Assembly: GCA_900019385.1 (NCBI GenBank) | Contig: FIZJ01000032.1 | Coordinates: 1 to 42,414 of the forward strand | Direction: 5' to 3' | Source of the DNA: an uncultured Clostridia bacterium | Lineage (GTDB): Bacteria; Bacillota; Limnochordia; Darwinibacteriales; DTU012 | Length of the DNA: 42,414 bases | In this document: positions 1 through 9,800 of the stretch, one piece after another | Layout of the letters: each line of letters starts with the position of its first letter | How positions within the stretch are numbered: the stretch's first letter is position 1 | Position numbers and translations under genes: made by a program | Notes under the pieces: generated by a model | Seen by the model: only the letters and a program-made list of their open reading frames with translations | Databases searched by the model: none | What the model was told of the DNA's origin: nothing

Positions 1-209
1 CCAGAACCGGGCCGGGACATCGGTTTTGTCACCAAATCGAACGGGTCGCATTTCCGCAGTTTGATCGTGGATGTCCAAGATGGAGTTTTTTCGCTTGCCG
101 CCTCGATACAGCATGAATACGGTTCCTATTCCCGCAGGTTCCAAAACTACTATATCGAATCTTTCAAAACACCACGATACATCATTGACAACATCAACCA
201 GGAACCGCT
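1..209 (+). pseudogene. 5' part of an unrecognised gene, out of frame with its 3' part
   Basis: Reading frame 1 is open from the window edge and translates to protein-like sequence (for example IGFVTKSNGSHF and IQHEYGSYSRRFQNYY) up to about base 207. After that point frame 1 turns into Arg/Pro/Ser-rich sequence typical of a wrong frame. Frame 3, which carries the convincing downstream protein, has stops at 114-116 and 186-188, so it cannot be the coding frame here. Adding one base near 205-212 would join NINQEPL to AKDAARQTL in one continuous protein. I therefore read this as the 5' portion of one gene with a one-base deletion, either real or a sequencing/assembly error. The true start lies before the window and I do not recognise the family. 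Confidence 0.55.
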
Positions 210-1076
210 GTGGCCAAGGATGCTGCCCGGCAAACCCTCAGGACCAGCATCGATCTTGTCCGGGCGGCGAATGACGTCCACAGCGGAGAACTTGAGGCGA
301 TCCATGCCTTCAACCTTGGATCCGGCCTGGCGGCGACGGCTTTGGAGGCGGAAGCCCTGGACGGCATCGGCGCTTTTGAGATGTTCCAAGACCTGCCCGA
401 GGATGTGCCGGTGCTTTGGATTCATGAAGGCAACAAAGGGCTGGCGCTGGAGATTCTGCAGGAAGCGGGCTTCAGCCAATCGATCCAAAAACATATCGAG
501 CAGCTTCATAACAAAGTCGTGTTCTTCCCCTTGGCCACGTTCATGCGAGACGGGATCCCGGAAGCCGCCTGGCTGGAAATCGATACCGAAACCTTCTTCG
601 CCATCGGTGTGCTGGCCAGCGGCGAGCGCGGGGCGATGCTGGAATCGGCCATTAAGAATTTCACCAAGGAGATGGGCAAATACGTCGCCGGTGCTGTCGT
701 GGGCATGGAATCTATGATCTGGGGTGTCGCCAGTTACGCGTTGGTTTACGACGATTACGGCGAAATCCTGAAGGCGGCGGCCGAGGAAGTAACGGCCATA
801 GCTGAAGCTGTCAAAAAAGGCCTGGAAGACGTTGCCAAGTGGAATCCGAGCAAAGCGAAGGCGATCATGGAGAAGGTCGAGAGCAAGGCCGTGGCTTACG
901 CCGGTGCATCACTAGGAGAGATCGCCGAGGCGGAAGCCAAAGAGTGGATCACCGCTCAAGTAAAGGGATGGTTTGATGAAAAGAAAAACGGACTGAAGGA
1001 CGAGCTGCTGCCCGATATATCCTTTGTCGGGGGCATGCTCGACGCCATCGCACTCTATGTCGAACTGGCGCAGTAA
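210..1076 (+). CDS. Hypothetical protein, probable 3' part of a frameshifted gene
   Basis: This frame translates to 288 residues beginning with a GTG at 210, but there is no convincing ribosome site before that GTG and the upstream frame 1 looks like the missing N-terminus. The protein is acidic and mostly helical in appearance. The middle holds a hydrophobic, Gly/Ala-rich stretch (around KYVAGAVVGMESMIWGVASYAL, roughly residues 155-175). It is followed by Ala/Glu/Lys-rich likely coiled-coil sequence (KAAAEEVTAIAEAV, EAEAKEWITAQVKGWF). No signal peptide or enzyme motif is visible. I do not recognise the family. The next gene, a pectate-lyase-like lipoprotein, starts 84 bases downstream on the same strand. 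Confidence 0.6.
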   Translation: MAKDAARQTLRTSIDLVRAANDVHSGELEAIHAFNLGSGLAATALEAEALDGIGAFEMFQDLPEDVPVLWIHEGNKGLALEILQEAGFSQSIQKHIEQLHNKVVFFPLATFMRDGIPEAAWLEIDTETFFAIGVLASGERGAMLESAIKNFTKEMGKYVAGAVVGMESMIWGVASYALVYDDYGEILKAAAEEVTAIAEAVKKGLEDVAKWNPSKAKAIMEKVESKAVAYAGASLGEIAEAEAKEWITAQVKGWFDEKKNGLKDELLPDISFVGGMLDAIALYVELAQ

Positions 1077-1160
1077 CAACGAGGACGAAGGTCATCGGCG
1101 CCGTATTGACGAATAATATGAATAACAAATACATCAGCACAGCAGCGGGAGAGTTGGTTA

Positions 1161-2615
1161 ATGAAAAAGACGAAGTACTTGGTTCCACTTCTGGTTTTAG
1201 CATTGTTATTATCAGGATGCCTCATGTGGCCTTGGCGGGAGACAGCAGATCCGCCGGCGAACAATCCTCCAGGGAACGACAGCGGCGGTGACAGCCAAGA
1301 TCCCGGCCCGCCTCCTCCGCCCGGCAAAGTCCTGGCCTTCCCGGAAGCGGAAGGTTTCGGCGCGGAAGCGTCTGGAGGCAGAGGCGGCAAGGTGTACATA
1401 GTCACCAATCTGAACGACAGCGGCCCCGGCAGCCTCCGGGCGGCGATCGAAGCCAGCGGGCCAAGGATTGTTGTGTTTAGAGTGTCGGGGGTTATCGAGC
1501 TTAAGTCCACGCTGCAGATAAGGAACGGAAACATCACCATTGCCGGCCAGACATCGCCGCAGGGGATCACCTTGACCAACTTTCCCTTCGAGATCCGGGC
1601 TGAAAATGTCATTGTCCGCCATATACGGATCCGCATGGGTGATGCCAAGATCCCCAAAGAAAAAGCGGACAGCGCCGACGCAGTCTTGATCCGCAACGCG
1701 AAAAATGTCATACTTGATCATGTGACGGCCAGCTGGGGAATCGACGAGACCCTCTCGATTGTGGACAGTGATCTGGTCACTGTGCAGTGGAGTATAGTCA
1801 GCGAGGCATTGAACAGGTCCCTGCACTCAAAAGGCGATCATGGGTACGGGTCACTGATCCGCGGCGCCTATGGCGACCGTGTCACCATTCACCATAATCT
1901 GTACGCTCACAATCGGGGCCGCAATCCCCGTCCGGGCAATTACACCAGTTACAAACAGGATCCAACCGGACTGTTAGTGGATTTCCGCAATAATGTGGTC
2001 TACAACTGGGGCGGTGGGAGTGCCGGCAATAATGAGGACAGTGATACAATCACCAAGTACAACTTTGTCGGCAATTACTATAAGCGGGGACCAAACTCGT
2101 CCAGTTCGAGCGTGGCATTCAAGGACAATGCCCCCTATGCCCAGGCGTACTGGGAAGGGAACGCCATGAACGGAAGTGTGCCGTCGAACCAATGGTCTTT
2201 GGTCAGCGGCGACGGCCCGAAGAAGTCCACTTATGTCAAGCACGACATGGAGATCCCCGCCGCTTATGTCGAAACCCACACGGCCCACGAGGCTTACACC
2301 CTGGTTTTGGCCGATGCCGGCGCATTTCCCAGGGATTTTATCGATGCCCGTGTGGTTGACAGTGTACAAAAAGGGTCAGGGAAAATCATCGACCGGCAGA
2401 CAGAAGTGGTCAACTCCTGGCCGCAGACGCAGCCGCCCACTACAGGCACAGTGGTCGATCCCAACTGGAAGGATGCCAACAACAACGGCATCCCCGACTG
2501 GTGGGAGGCGGAACATGGAGTCATAAACGGCAACCACAACCAGATTATGCCCAGCGGCTATACAGCGGTTGAGGAGTACATCAACTGGGTTGCCGCCGAG
2601 CTTTTGAAGCAGTGA
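1161..2615 (+). CDS. Secreted pectate lyase-like lipoprotein (polysaccharide lyase family 1 type)
   Basis: A 484-residue exported protein likely to cleave pectate by beta-elimination outside the cell. The N-terminus is a lipoprotein signal with lipobox LLSGC (Cys20), followed by a Pro/Gly/Asp-rich linker (about 25-55). The body starts at AFPEAEGFGAEASGGRGGKV and continues NDSGPGSLRAAI, a typical PL1 opening. Parallel beta-helix features follow: NITIAGQTSPQG, VIVRHIRIRMGD, LDHVTASWGIDE and HHNLYAHNRGRNPR, the last carrying the conserved Arg region. Near the C-terminus a Ca-binding-like segment (DANNNGIPDWWE) resembles a thrombospondin type-3 repeat. A GGGAGAG ribosome site precedes the ATG. 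With the arabinanase at 10.2 kb it suggests pectin use. The family call is firm; the exact substrate is inferred. Confidence 0.85.
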   Translation: MKKTKYLVPLLVLALLLSGCLMWPWRETADPPANNPPGNDSGGDSQDPGPPPPPGKVLAFPEAEGFGAEASGGRGGKVYIVTNLNDSGPGSLRAAIEASGPRIVVFRVSGVIELKSTLQIRNGNITIAGQTSPQGITLTNFPFEIRAENVIVRHIRIRMGDAKIPKEKADSADAVLIRNAKNVILDHVTASWGIDETLSIVDSDLVTVQWSIVSEALNRSLHSKGDHGYGSLIRGAYGDRVTIHHNLYAHNRGRNPRPGNYTSYKQDPTGLLVDFRNNVVYNWGGGSAGNNEDSDTITKYNFVGNYYKRGPNSSSSSVAFKDNAPYAQAYWEGNAMNGSVPSNQWSLVSGDGPKKSTYVKHDMEIPAAYVETHTAHEAYTLVLADAGAFPRDFIDARVVDSVQKGSGKIIDRQTEVVNSWPQTQPPTTGTVVDPNWKDANNNGIPDWWEAEHGVINGNHNQIMPSGYTAVEEYINWVAAELLKQ

Positions 2616-2650
2616 TAAACAAGTTATGCCGATACCCTTATCCATAAAGG

Positions 2651-2681
2651 CTGCGGGGGAAGCTAGAAGCTTCCCCCGCAG
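2651..2681. terminator. Bidirectional terminator-like hairpin
   Basis: A perfect 14-bp inverted repeat with a 3-base loop (left arm 2651-2664, right arm 2668-2681) sits between the convergent pectate lyase and DegV genes. The flanks are only moderately T-rich (TATTTGTGT on plus, CCTTTAT on minus), so termination is inferred from the very stable stem and its position. Confidence 0.7.
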
Positions 2682-2690
2682 TATTTGTGT

Positions 2691-3539
2691 CTACTCCGCA
2701 GGTAGAACCGCGAACCCTACCGTTCCGGGGCCGGAATGCACGCCCAGCACTGGGCTTAGAGTCGATGTGATCAGTTCTTTCACATTGGCGAGTTTCCTGA
2801 TCTGCTGGATGATGTACACCGCTTCTTCTTCGGCCCCGCCGCTGCAGACAGCGACCCGGCAGGCGGCTCCGGACAAGTGCTCTTTGGCGACCTTCACCAG
2901 ACGGTCCAAGGCCTGCTTGTGCCCGCGCACCTTGGCATAGGTCGTGAGAATCCCTTCGGTATTTATGGTGATAATCGGCTTGATGTTCAACAGTTCTCCG
3001 ATTGTCCCCGAAACTTTGCCGATCCGGCCGCCCCTTTTCAGGTATTCCAAAGTGCCAAGGACAAAGAAGACATGCAGTTTATCCCTGAGATTCCCCGCCA
3101 GTTGGCAGACAGCGTCGAAACTCATCTGGGCCTTGATGGCCCGGGCCGCTTCGATGACAATATAGCCGAGGCCCATGGAAACCGACTTGGAGTCAAGGAC
3201 CTTTACCTTCATATCCGTAATCTTTCGGGCAAAACCTTCAATCGCCTGATACGTTCCGCTAAAGCTCGACGACAAATGGATCATCAGCACATGGGTACAT
3301 CCTTGCGCCTTCATGGTGGAAAGCGCCGCTTCAACATCATACATGCTCGGCAGAGAGGTAGTGGGCACCTCTTTGTCCATATTTGCGTAGACTTCTTCCG
3401 CAGTGATGTCAATCCTGTCCCGGTATTCCCGGCCTTTATACAAGACCCTGAGGGGAACCACAGAGATTCCCAGCTCGTCAACGAGTTCCTGAGGAATATC
3501 GCATGTGCTGTCAGTAACAATCCCAATTTTCTCTTTCAC
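2691..3539 (-). CDS. DegV family fatty-acid-binding protein
   Basis: A 282-residue DegV-family protein. The family is known to bind fatty acids, and members such as FakB present them to a fatty acid kinase. Typical elements are IGIVTDSTCDIP at the N-terminus, VPTTSLPS in the middle of the first domain, HLSSSFSGTYQ, a VLDSKSVSMGLGY segment, LEYLKRGGRIGK, LNIKPIITINTEG and, near the end, HSGPGTVGF. The frame is open upstream to an ATG at 3602, but the added 21 residues are Lys/Arg-rich and atypical. The GTG at 3539 is preceded by AGAGAGGTG at proper spacing and puts VKEKIGIVTDST at the N-terminus, so I choose it. The gene stands alone, divergent from the glutamine cyclotransferase. Confidence 0.9.
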   Translation of the reverse strand: MKEKIGIVTDSTCDIPQELVDELGISVVPLRVLYKGREYRDRIDITAEEVYANMDKEVPTTSLPSMYDVEAALSTMKAQGCTHVLMIHLSSSFSGTYQAIEGFARKITDMKVKVLDSKSVSMGLGYIVIEAARAIKAQMSFDAVCQLAGNLRDKLHVFFVLGTLEYLKRGGRIGKVSGTIGELLNIKPIITINTEGILTTYAKVRGHKQALDRLVKVAKEHLSGAACRVAVCSGGAEEEAVYIIQQIRKLANVKELITSTLSPVLGVHSGPGTVGFAVLPAE

Positions 3540-3659
3540 GGCTGCACCTCTCTCTTTGGCATACATTCTTTTTCTCGTCTGAAAGCAGATCTCCTTTTTC
3601 AACTGGAGGTATCACTTTTGTTTTGGAGAAGTTATCAATAAAACGTTCCAAGGAGGTTG

Positions 3660-4520
3660 TTGTCCATTAATCGCGGGATGACTCGGATAATCAGGGTTTT
3701 CCTGTGGCTCCTGGTGTTCGCTGCAGTCATTACATTATTCCACCGCAGGGGAACGAATGATCAACCCATGATTGAAACGGCCTACACCTACAAGATCGCG
3801 GCGGTTTATCCCCATGATTCCTCCGCTTTCACCCAGGGATTGGTTTATCACAACGGTTACCTGTACGAAGGGACAGGGCTTTACGGTCAATCATCTCTGC
3901 GGCAGGTGCGGCTTGCCGACGGGTTGATCCGCCAGGTGGTCACACTGCCGGATCAGTACTTCGGCGAAGGTATCGCCATCGTCGATCAGCGCATCATCCA
4001 GCTGACCTGGAAGGAAAACACAGGTTTCGTATATGATCTCGAGACCTTCACCCTCTTGGGCACCTTTGCATATCCAACCGAAGGGTGGGGCCTCGCTTAC
4101 GACGGAGAACTCCTCATCATGAGCGACGGTTCCTCAACACTGACATTCCTTGATCCCCACACCTTCGAGCCGGTCAGGCAGGTGACGGTCGAAAGCGTTG
4201 CCGGCCCGGTGAAAAACCTCAACGAACTGGAATACATTAATGGTGTTATTTATGCTAATATATGGTTGACCGACGAAATTGCCATTATTGATCCCGAAAC
4301 CGGCTTTATCCTCGGCTGGATCAACCTGTCCGGACTCCGCGCCTATCTTGGGGAGCGTTTCGGGCCACAGATTCATCAGCAGATCGATGTCCTAAACGGT
4401 ATTGCCTACCAGCCGGAGACCGGGTGTCTGCTTGTGACAGGTAAACTTTGGCCATTAATCTTCGCCATCGAAGTAGGAGAACGGCCTTTAAATCTAGAAG
4501 GAAGATCACAAGGTTTGTGA
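3660..4520 (+). CDS. Glutaminyl-peptide cyclotransferase (glutamine cyclotransferase family)
   Basis: About 286 residues. The family forms N-terminal pyroglutamate from glutamine and folds as a beta-propeller. Motifs visible are FTQGLVYHNGYLYEGTGLYGQSSLR, ending in the family hallmark, then GEGIAI, LTWKENTGFVYD, EGWGLAYDG, MSDGSSTLTFLDP, LNELEYINGVIYANIW and DVLNGIAYQPE. An N-terminal hydrophobic segment (VFLWLLVFAAVITLF) suggests membrane anchoring or export. The start is uncertain: AGGAGG at 3651-3656 is followed at once by TTG (3657), TTG (3660) and, 21 bases on, ATG (3678). The 3' end is followed directly by the NuoE-like gene (14 bases), so they may share a transcript, although the functions look unrelated. 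Confidence 0.85.
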   Translation: MSINRGMTRIIRVFLWLLVFAAVITLFHRRGTNDQPMIETAYTYKIAAVYPHDSSAFTQGLVYHNGYLYEGTGLYGQSSLRQVRLADGLIRQVVTLPDQYFGEGIAIVDQRIIQLTWKENTGFVYDLETFTLLGTFAYPTEGWGLAYDGELLIMSDGSSTLTFLDPHTFEPVRQVTVESVAGPVKNLNELEYINGVIYANIWLTDEIAIIDPETGFILGWINLSGLRAYLGERFGPQIHQQIDVLNGIAYQPETGCLLVTGKLWPLIFAIEVGERPLNLEGRSQGL

Positions 4521-4534
4521 AAGGAGTTGCAAAG

Positions 4535-5023
4535 GTGCGGATAACTTCGGAGCAGTCATATGCCATTGAGCAGATTGTCAATAAATACCGTAATCTTTCG
4601 GGCGCCGCGATCCCAATCCTCCAGGAGATACAAAACCAGTTAGGCTACGTGTCTCCCCAGTTCATCGAAAAAGTGGCGGAGCTAACAGAAATCCCCGCCA
4701 GCGAGCTGTACGGCATAGTCACTTTTTACACTCAATTCAGGCTTGAACCGATCGGTGAGAACCACATCCAGATCTGTCACGGCACAGCCTGTCACTTGGC
4801 GGGGGCCAACGCGGTGATCGAGGCCTTTGAATCCTCCACCGGCGCCAAATGCGGCTCTACCAGCAAGGACGGGAAGTTCACACTGGATAAGGTGGCGTGC
4901 ATGGGCTGCTGCAGCCTGGCTCCGGTAGTGGGCGTCAACGGCAAGATTCACGGCAGAATGACGGCGGAAAAGGCTCAGAAACTGGCCCGCGAGTTAAAAG
5001 GTGGTGACAGTCGTGGCAGATAG
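4535..5023 (+). CDS. NuoE-like [2Fe-2S] subunit of a bifurcating complex (StnA-like)
   Basis: A 162-residue thioredoxin-like [2Fe-2S] protein of the NuoE/HydC family. It shows the helical N-terminal part (IPILQEIQNQLGYVSPQFIE), ELYGIVTFYTQF, and the four cluster ligands in CHGTAC and CMGCC. The GTG at 4535 has AAGGAG eight bases upstream. Longer starts would read into the upstream gene. In this family the subunit passes electrons to or from the flavin subunit encoded next. The stop overlaps the next gene by 11 bases, so the two are probably translationally coupled. Together with the next two genes it makes a NuoEFG-like complex without any membrane subunit, hydrogenase H-cluster subunit or catalytic formate dehydrogenase nearby. 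Confidence 0.88.
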   Translation: MRITSEQSYAIEQIVNKYRNLSGAAIPILQEIQNQLGYVSPQFIEKVAELTEIPASELYGIVTFYTQFRLEPIGENHIQICHGTACHLAGANAVIEAFESSTGAKCGSTSKDGKFTLDKVACMGCCSLAPVVGVNGKIHGRMTAEKAQKLARELKGGDSRGR

Positions 5024-6833
5024 GCGGTTTACAATCAAAGTTGGCTTGGCCAGCTGCGGAATTGCCGCAGGGGCCCAGCAGGTGTACGACGAGTTTGCCA
5101 ATCAGTTGTCAAAGGCGGAACTAAACGCAGACCTCATTCTGACAGGTTGTTTGGGAATGTGTTATTGCGAACCGCTTGTGGAAGTGAGCACAGATGGACA
5201 CGAGCGGTATTTATATGGCAATGTGGGACCCGGCGATGTGGATCGCATCATCTCTCAGCACCTGGCCGGCGGGGAGCCGGTCCGGGATTTGCTGGTCTAC
5301 GCTCCAGGCCTTGATCCGGAAATGGACCTGTACTTTGCCAAACAGGTGCGGATTGCCCTGAAAAACTGCGGTGTGATCAACCCAGAAGATATCGCCAGTT
5401 ACTTGAAGGCAGGCGGGTATCAAGGCCTGCGGAAAGCGCTGGAGATCGGCCCCGAAGCAGTGATCGAGGAGATCAAAGCCTCCGGGCTGCGGGGGCGGGG
5501 TGGGGCAGGTTTCCCCACATGGCTGAAATGGTCCCTTACCCGCCAGGCTTCCGGCGATGTCAAGTATGTGATCTGCAACGCCGACGAAGGGGATCCCGGC
5601 GCTTTCATGGACCGGAGCATCCTGGAAAGCGATCCCCATTCGGTGATCGAAGGAATGCTGATCGCCGCGTACGCCATCGGCGCCGGCAAAGGCTATATCT
5701 ACTGCCGCGCCGAGTACCCGCTGGCGATTAAACGGCTGAGGCTCGCCATCGGGCAGGCGGAAGCCTGCGGCTTTCTCGGCGGGAATATCCAAGGCAGCGG
5801 TTTTGACTTCTCCCTGGAGATCCGGGAAGGGGCCGGTGCGTTCGTGTGCGGGGAAGAGACGGCGCTGATCATGTCTGTGGAAGGCAAACGGGGCATGCCC
5901 CGCTTCAGGCCGCCCTATCCCAGTGAGAAAGGTTTGTTCGGAGCGCCCACATCCATCAACAATGTGGAAACTTACGCCAATGTGCCGAGAATCCTCCAGG
6001 GCGGCGCCGAGGCGTACAGCAAGTACGGCACGGAAAAGAGCAAAGGCACCAAAGTATTCGCCCTCGCCGGGAAAGTGAAGCGGGGCGGGCTGGTGGAAAT
6101 CCCCATGGGGATGACCATCGACGAGATCGTGTTCGATATTGGCGGCGGGATCTCCACGGGAAAGGCTTTTAAGGCTATCCAGACCGGCGGGCCTTCGGGG
6201 GGCTGTATTCCCGCAAGCCTGGGCGGCACTCCCGTAGACTACGAGAGCCTCGGCCGCATCGGGGCGATTATGGGTTCCGGCGGCCTTCTGGTCATGGATG
6301 AGGACACCTGCATGGTTGATGTGGCCAAATACTTCCTCACCTTCGCCCGGGGCGAATCCTGCGGCAAGTGCACTTTCTGCCGCGTCGGCTCCGAGAAGAT
6401 GCTGGAGATCCTGGAGCGGATCACCTCAGGCAAGGGGACCAGCGAAGACCTGTCTTTGATCAAGAATCTCGGCGAAGCGGTCAAGTCCGGTTCCATGTGC
6501 GGGTTGGGCCAGACCATGCCCAATCCGGTTCTGACTACCTTGCAGTACTTCGCCGAAGAATATCAGGCCCATATCGATGAAGCATACTGCCCTGCCAGGC
6601 AGTGCAAGGCCTTGATTTCCTACCACATTGATCCAGACCGCTGCCGCGGCTGTGGGCTTTGCGCAAAGGTCTGCGCGGTTGGCGCCATCAGCGGCGAGCT
6701 GCGCAAGCCCTACACGATTGACAGTGAAGTATGCGTCCGCTGCGGCTTGTGTGCCGCCGCCTGCAGGTTTGACGCGATCGATGTGGTAAGCAGGCCTAAA
6801 TCGGCAGAGGCCAGTTTGGGGGTGGCCCAGTGA
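5013..6833 (+). CDS. NuoF/HydB-like NADH-binding flavoprotein subunit (StnB-like)
   Basis: A 606-residue soluble subunit that binds NAD(H), FMN and several FeS clusters. It begins with a thioredoxin-like [2Fe-2S] module (Cys in VGLASCGIA and TGCLGMCYC, about residues 10-55). It continues with the NuoF core: FMN/NADH loop GLRGRGGAGFPT, NADEGDPGAFMDR, GEETALI, and the [4Fe-4S] ligands CGKCTFC plus a later Cys in GSMCGLGQ. The C-terminus has two ferredoxin-type [4Fe-4S] motifs, CRGCGLCAKVC and CVRCGLCAAAC. This is the HydB layout of bifurcating hydrogenases and Stn/NADH-dependent complexes. An anti-SD match (AAGGTGGTGA at 4998-5007) supports GTG 5013 over GTG 5001. The stop TGA overlaps the next ATG (TGATG). 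Confidence 0.9.
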   Translation: MADRRFTIKVGLASCGIAAGAQQVYDEFANQLSKAELNADLILTGCLGMCYCEPLVEVSTDGHERYLYGNVGPGDVDRIISQHLAGGEPVRDLLVYAPGLDPEMDLYFAKQVRIALKNCGVINPEDIASYLKAGGYQGLRKALEIGPEAVIEEIKASGLRGRGGAGFPTWLKWSLTRQASGDVKYVICNADEGDPGAFMDRSILESDPHSVIEGMLIAAYAIGAGKGYIYCRAEYPLAIKRLRLAIGQAEACGFLGGNIQGSGFDFSLEIREGAGAFVCGEETALIMSVEGKRGMPRFRPPYPSEKGLFGAPTSINNVETYANVPRILQGGAEAYSKYGTEKSKGTKVFALAGKVKRGGLVEIPMGMTIDEIVFDIGGGISTGKAFKAIQTGGPSGGCIPASLGGTPVDYESLGRIGAIMGSGGLLVMDEDTCMVDVAKYFLTFARGESCGKCTFCRVGSEKMLEILERITSGKGTSEDLSLIKNLGEAVKSGSMCGLGQTMPNPVLTTLQYFAEEYQAHIDEAYCPARQCKALISYHIDPDRCRGCGLCAKVCAVGAISGELRKPYTIDSEVCVRCGLCAAACRFDAIDVVSRPKSAEASLGVAQ

Positions 6834-9800
6834 TGGCAAAAGTAACGATAATCATCGATGGAAAAACACATGCGGCAGAAGCAGGGAAAAACTTCCTCGC
6901 GGAAGCGCTGGCGCTGGGGATAGACATTCCCCATCTCTGCTATGATCCCAGGATAGAACCGTTCGGCGCCTGCCGCCTGTGTATCGTGGAGGTAAACGGC
7001 CGTCCAGTGCCGGCCTGTTCGCTGCAGGTCGCGGAAGGGATGGAAGTTGTCACCAAAAGCCCCGGGATTACCCAGCTTCGGAAAATGGCCCTGGAGCTGT
7101 TGATGGCGGAACACTGCGGCGACTGCGTCGCGCCCTGCCAACACGCCTGCCCGGCAGGGATCGACATTCAAGGCTTCATCGCCCATATTAATAACGGTGA
7201 TTTCATCAGCGCAGGCAAACTGATCCGCGAGCGGATGCCGCTGCCTTCGGTTTGCGGCCGGGTCTGCCCGCGCTTTTGTGAGGACGCCTGCCGCCGCAAC
7301 CTGGTGGATCAGCCCGTGGATATCCGGGGCCTCAAGCGCTTCGCCGGCGATAGATGGCTTGAGCGGTTGGGTGACGAAACACCCGAGGCTCAGCCGGACA
7401 CTGGGTTTAAAGTGGCGGTGGTGGGCGGCGGCCCCGCAGGTTTGACGGCCGCTTACTATCTGGCTCTCGCCGGGCACCAAGTCACTTTGTACGACGCCGG
7501 GCCGGAACTGGGAGGCATGCTCCGCTACGGCATCCCCGAATACCGGCTGCCGAAAGATATCCTCGACCGGGAGATCAGTGTGATCACCCGCCTTTGCAGG
7601 GAAGTAATCGTCGGCCAAGAGCTTGGCAGGGATTTTACCCTCGACGAGCTCCAAAGCCGATTTGACGCGGTCTTTATCGGGATCGGCTGTCAGGAAGCGC
7701 AGCTCCCCGGCTATGAGAAACAGGATCTGCCGGGAGTTTACAGTGGTATTGGTTTTCTAAGAGATGTGACCCTGGGTAAACCGGTGAACCTGGGCAAAAG
7801 AGTGGCGGTGGTGGGCGGCGGGAATACCGCCATGGATGCGGCTCGGACCGCGGTGCGTCTCGGTGCGGAGGAAGTCACGGTGATCTACCGCCGCTCCCGG
7901 GAGGAAATGCCGGCCCAGCCCATCGAAGTGGAAGAGGCAATGGAGGAGGGGGTGCAGTTTCTGTTCTTGACCAACCCCAAGGGCTTCATCGGCGAGGATC
8001 ATGTGGAAGCCCTGCAGCTGGTGAAGATGGAGCTCGGCCCCGCCGACAGCTCAGGCCGGCGCCGGCCGGTGGAAGTTCCAGGCAGTGAGTTCACCATGCC
8101 CGTTGACACCGTGATCCTGGCTTTAGGCCAGAAGGTGGATCAAGAACTCATTGCCGGGCTGAATGTGGAGCAAACAAAATGGGGCACTTTCACAGAGGTG
8201 CCGAAAACCGGCGTCTTTGCCGCAGGGGACTGCGTCAGCGGCGCCGCCACAGTGGTGGAAGCCATCGGCAATGCCAGAAAGATTGCTGTGGAAATAGATG
8301 CCTACCTGACTGGAGAAGTAATAAAAGACGGCATCAGTTTTGCCATCTCCAGAGGGGGTTTGGATGAGCTTGATCCAGCAGAGTTCGCCGACAAGCCCAA
8401 GATTCCCAGGTCTTTGACAAAGCATCTGGGGGTTGCCCAGCGGATCGGCGGCTTTGCCGAATACGATCTGGGCTATACGGCGGAAGAGGCGCAAAGAGAA
8501 GCCAAACGCTGCTTGTCCTGCGGCTGTTTGGACGCGGCTACCTGCGAACTGCGGAAACTTGCCGACCAGTTCGATGTGGAAATGCAGGCCTTCAGCCCCA
8601 CACCGAAGCGCTACGAGCTTGATCAGTCCCATCCATTCATCCACCGGGATCAAAACAAGTGCATCCTCTGCGGCCGGTGTGTCCTGGCCTGCAGTGAGCT
8701 GGCGGGTTTTGGTGTCTTGGGCTTTGTGGACCGCGGTTTCGGCACCACCGTCCAACCGGCCTTGGGCCTGCCTTTGGCGGAGGTGTGCCAATCCTGCGGC
8801 TTGTGCACCACTGTCTGTCCGACCGCGGCTATCACAGTCAATTATCCGTGGGCGGCGAGAGGGCCTTGGGAAGTGGAACAGGTGGTCCAGACCACCTGCC
8901 TCCAGTGTGATCTCGGCTGCGGGCTTGAGATTTCCACCGTTGGCGGAAAAATAGTCGGCGTGAAATCGGATCTGAATCATCCTGTCAGCAGCGGCGTCCT
9001 GTGCCGCAAAGGCAGTTTCAACTACGATTTCTTATACAGCAATCGGGTTACCGAACCCCTTGTGAAAACGGAAGATGGTTTCAAACCGGCAGCGTGGGAC
9101 GAAGCTCTCAGCCTTGTCGATCAGCGGCTGCGGCAAATTAGAGCCAAGTACGGCCCCAACAGCATCGGGATTGTGGCTTCGCCGCGGCTTACCAACGAAG
9201 AATACCGGCAGCTTAAGCGCTTTGCCGCCGGGTTGGGCACCGAGATGATCGGCAGCACTGCCGCTGGTTGGGGGGGCATGATCGCCCAATCACCGGCACC
9301 CTCGTCGCTGGCGGCTGTTGACGAGGCTGATCTCGTCATTGTCCTGAACACGAATCTGCGCCGGGATTACCTGCCGGCTGCCGCCAGAATCGATCGCCGC
9401 ATCAAAAACGGCGGCACGGTTGTTGTTTTCGGCGAGGACTGCTGCGGCTTCAAAGCCAAAGACGTGTCCCACATCAAGCTGGATAAAGCCCAGCAGGAAC
9501 AGCTTCTTGCCGTGCTTGCCGAGGGGATGGAAATCAGTGCGGCTGATCTCCCGGAACAGGCCAGGGCGGAGATTACCACATTGCTGGAGCTCTACCGCAG
9601 GGCAAAGAACATCGTGCTGATCACGGCCGAGGGAAGTTTGGCCCGGGAAGCGCTGGCCAACCTTGCCCGGTTGGTCCGCATCAGTGCCAAGAACGACAGC
9701 TTGATCCTGCTCCACAACCACGGCAACCTCCAAGGACAGCTGAGAGCAGGGATCCCGCAGCAGGAGATCGACTACGAGAACATCCGCGCCCTTGTGGTGG

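Noticed and set aside
3540-3602. Longer start for the DegV protein
   Set aside because: The extra residues are basic and not part of the family, and no ribosome site precedes the ATG at 3602.
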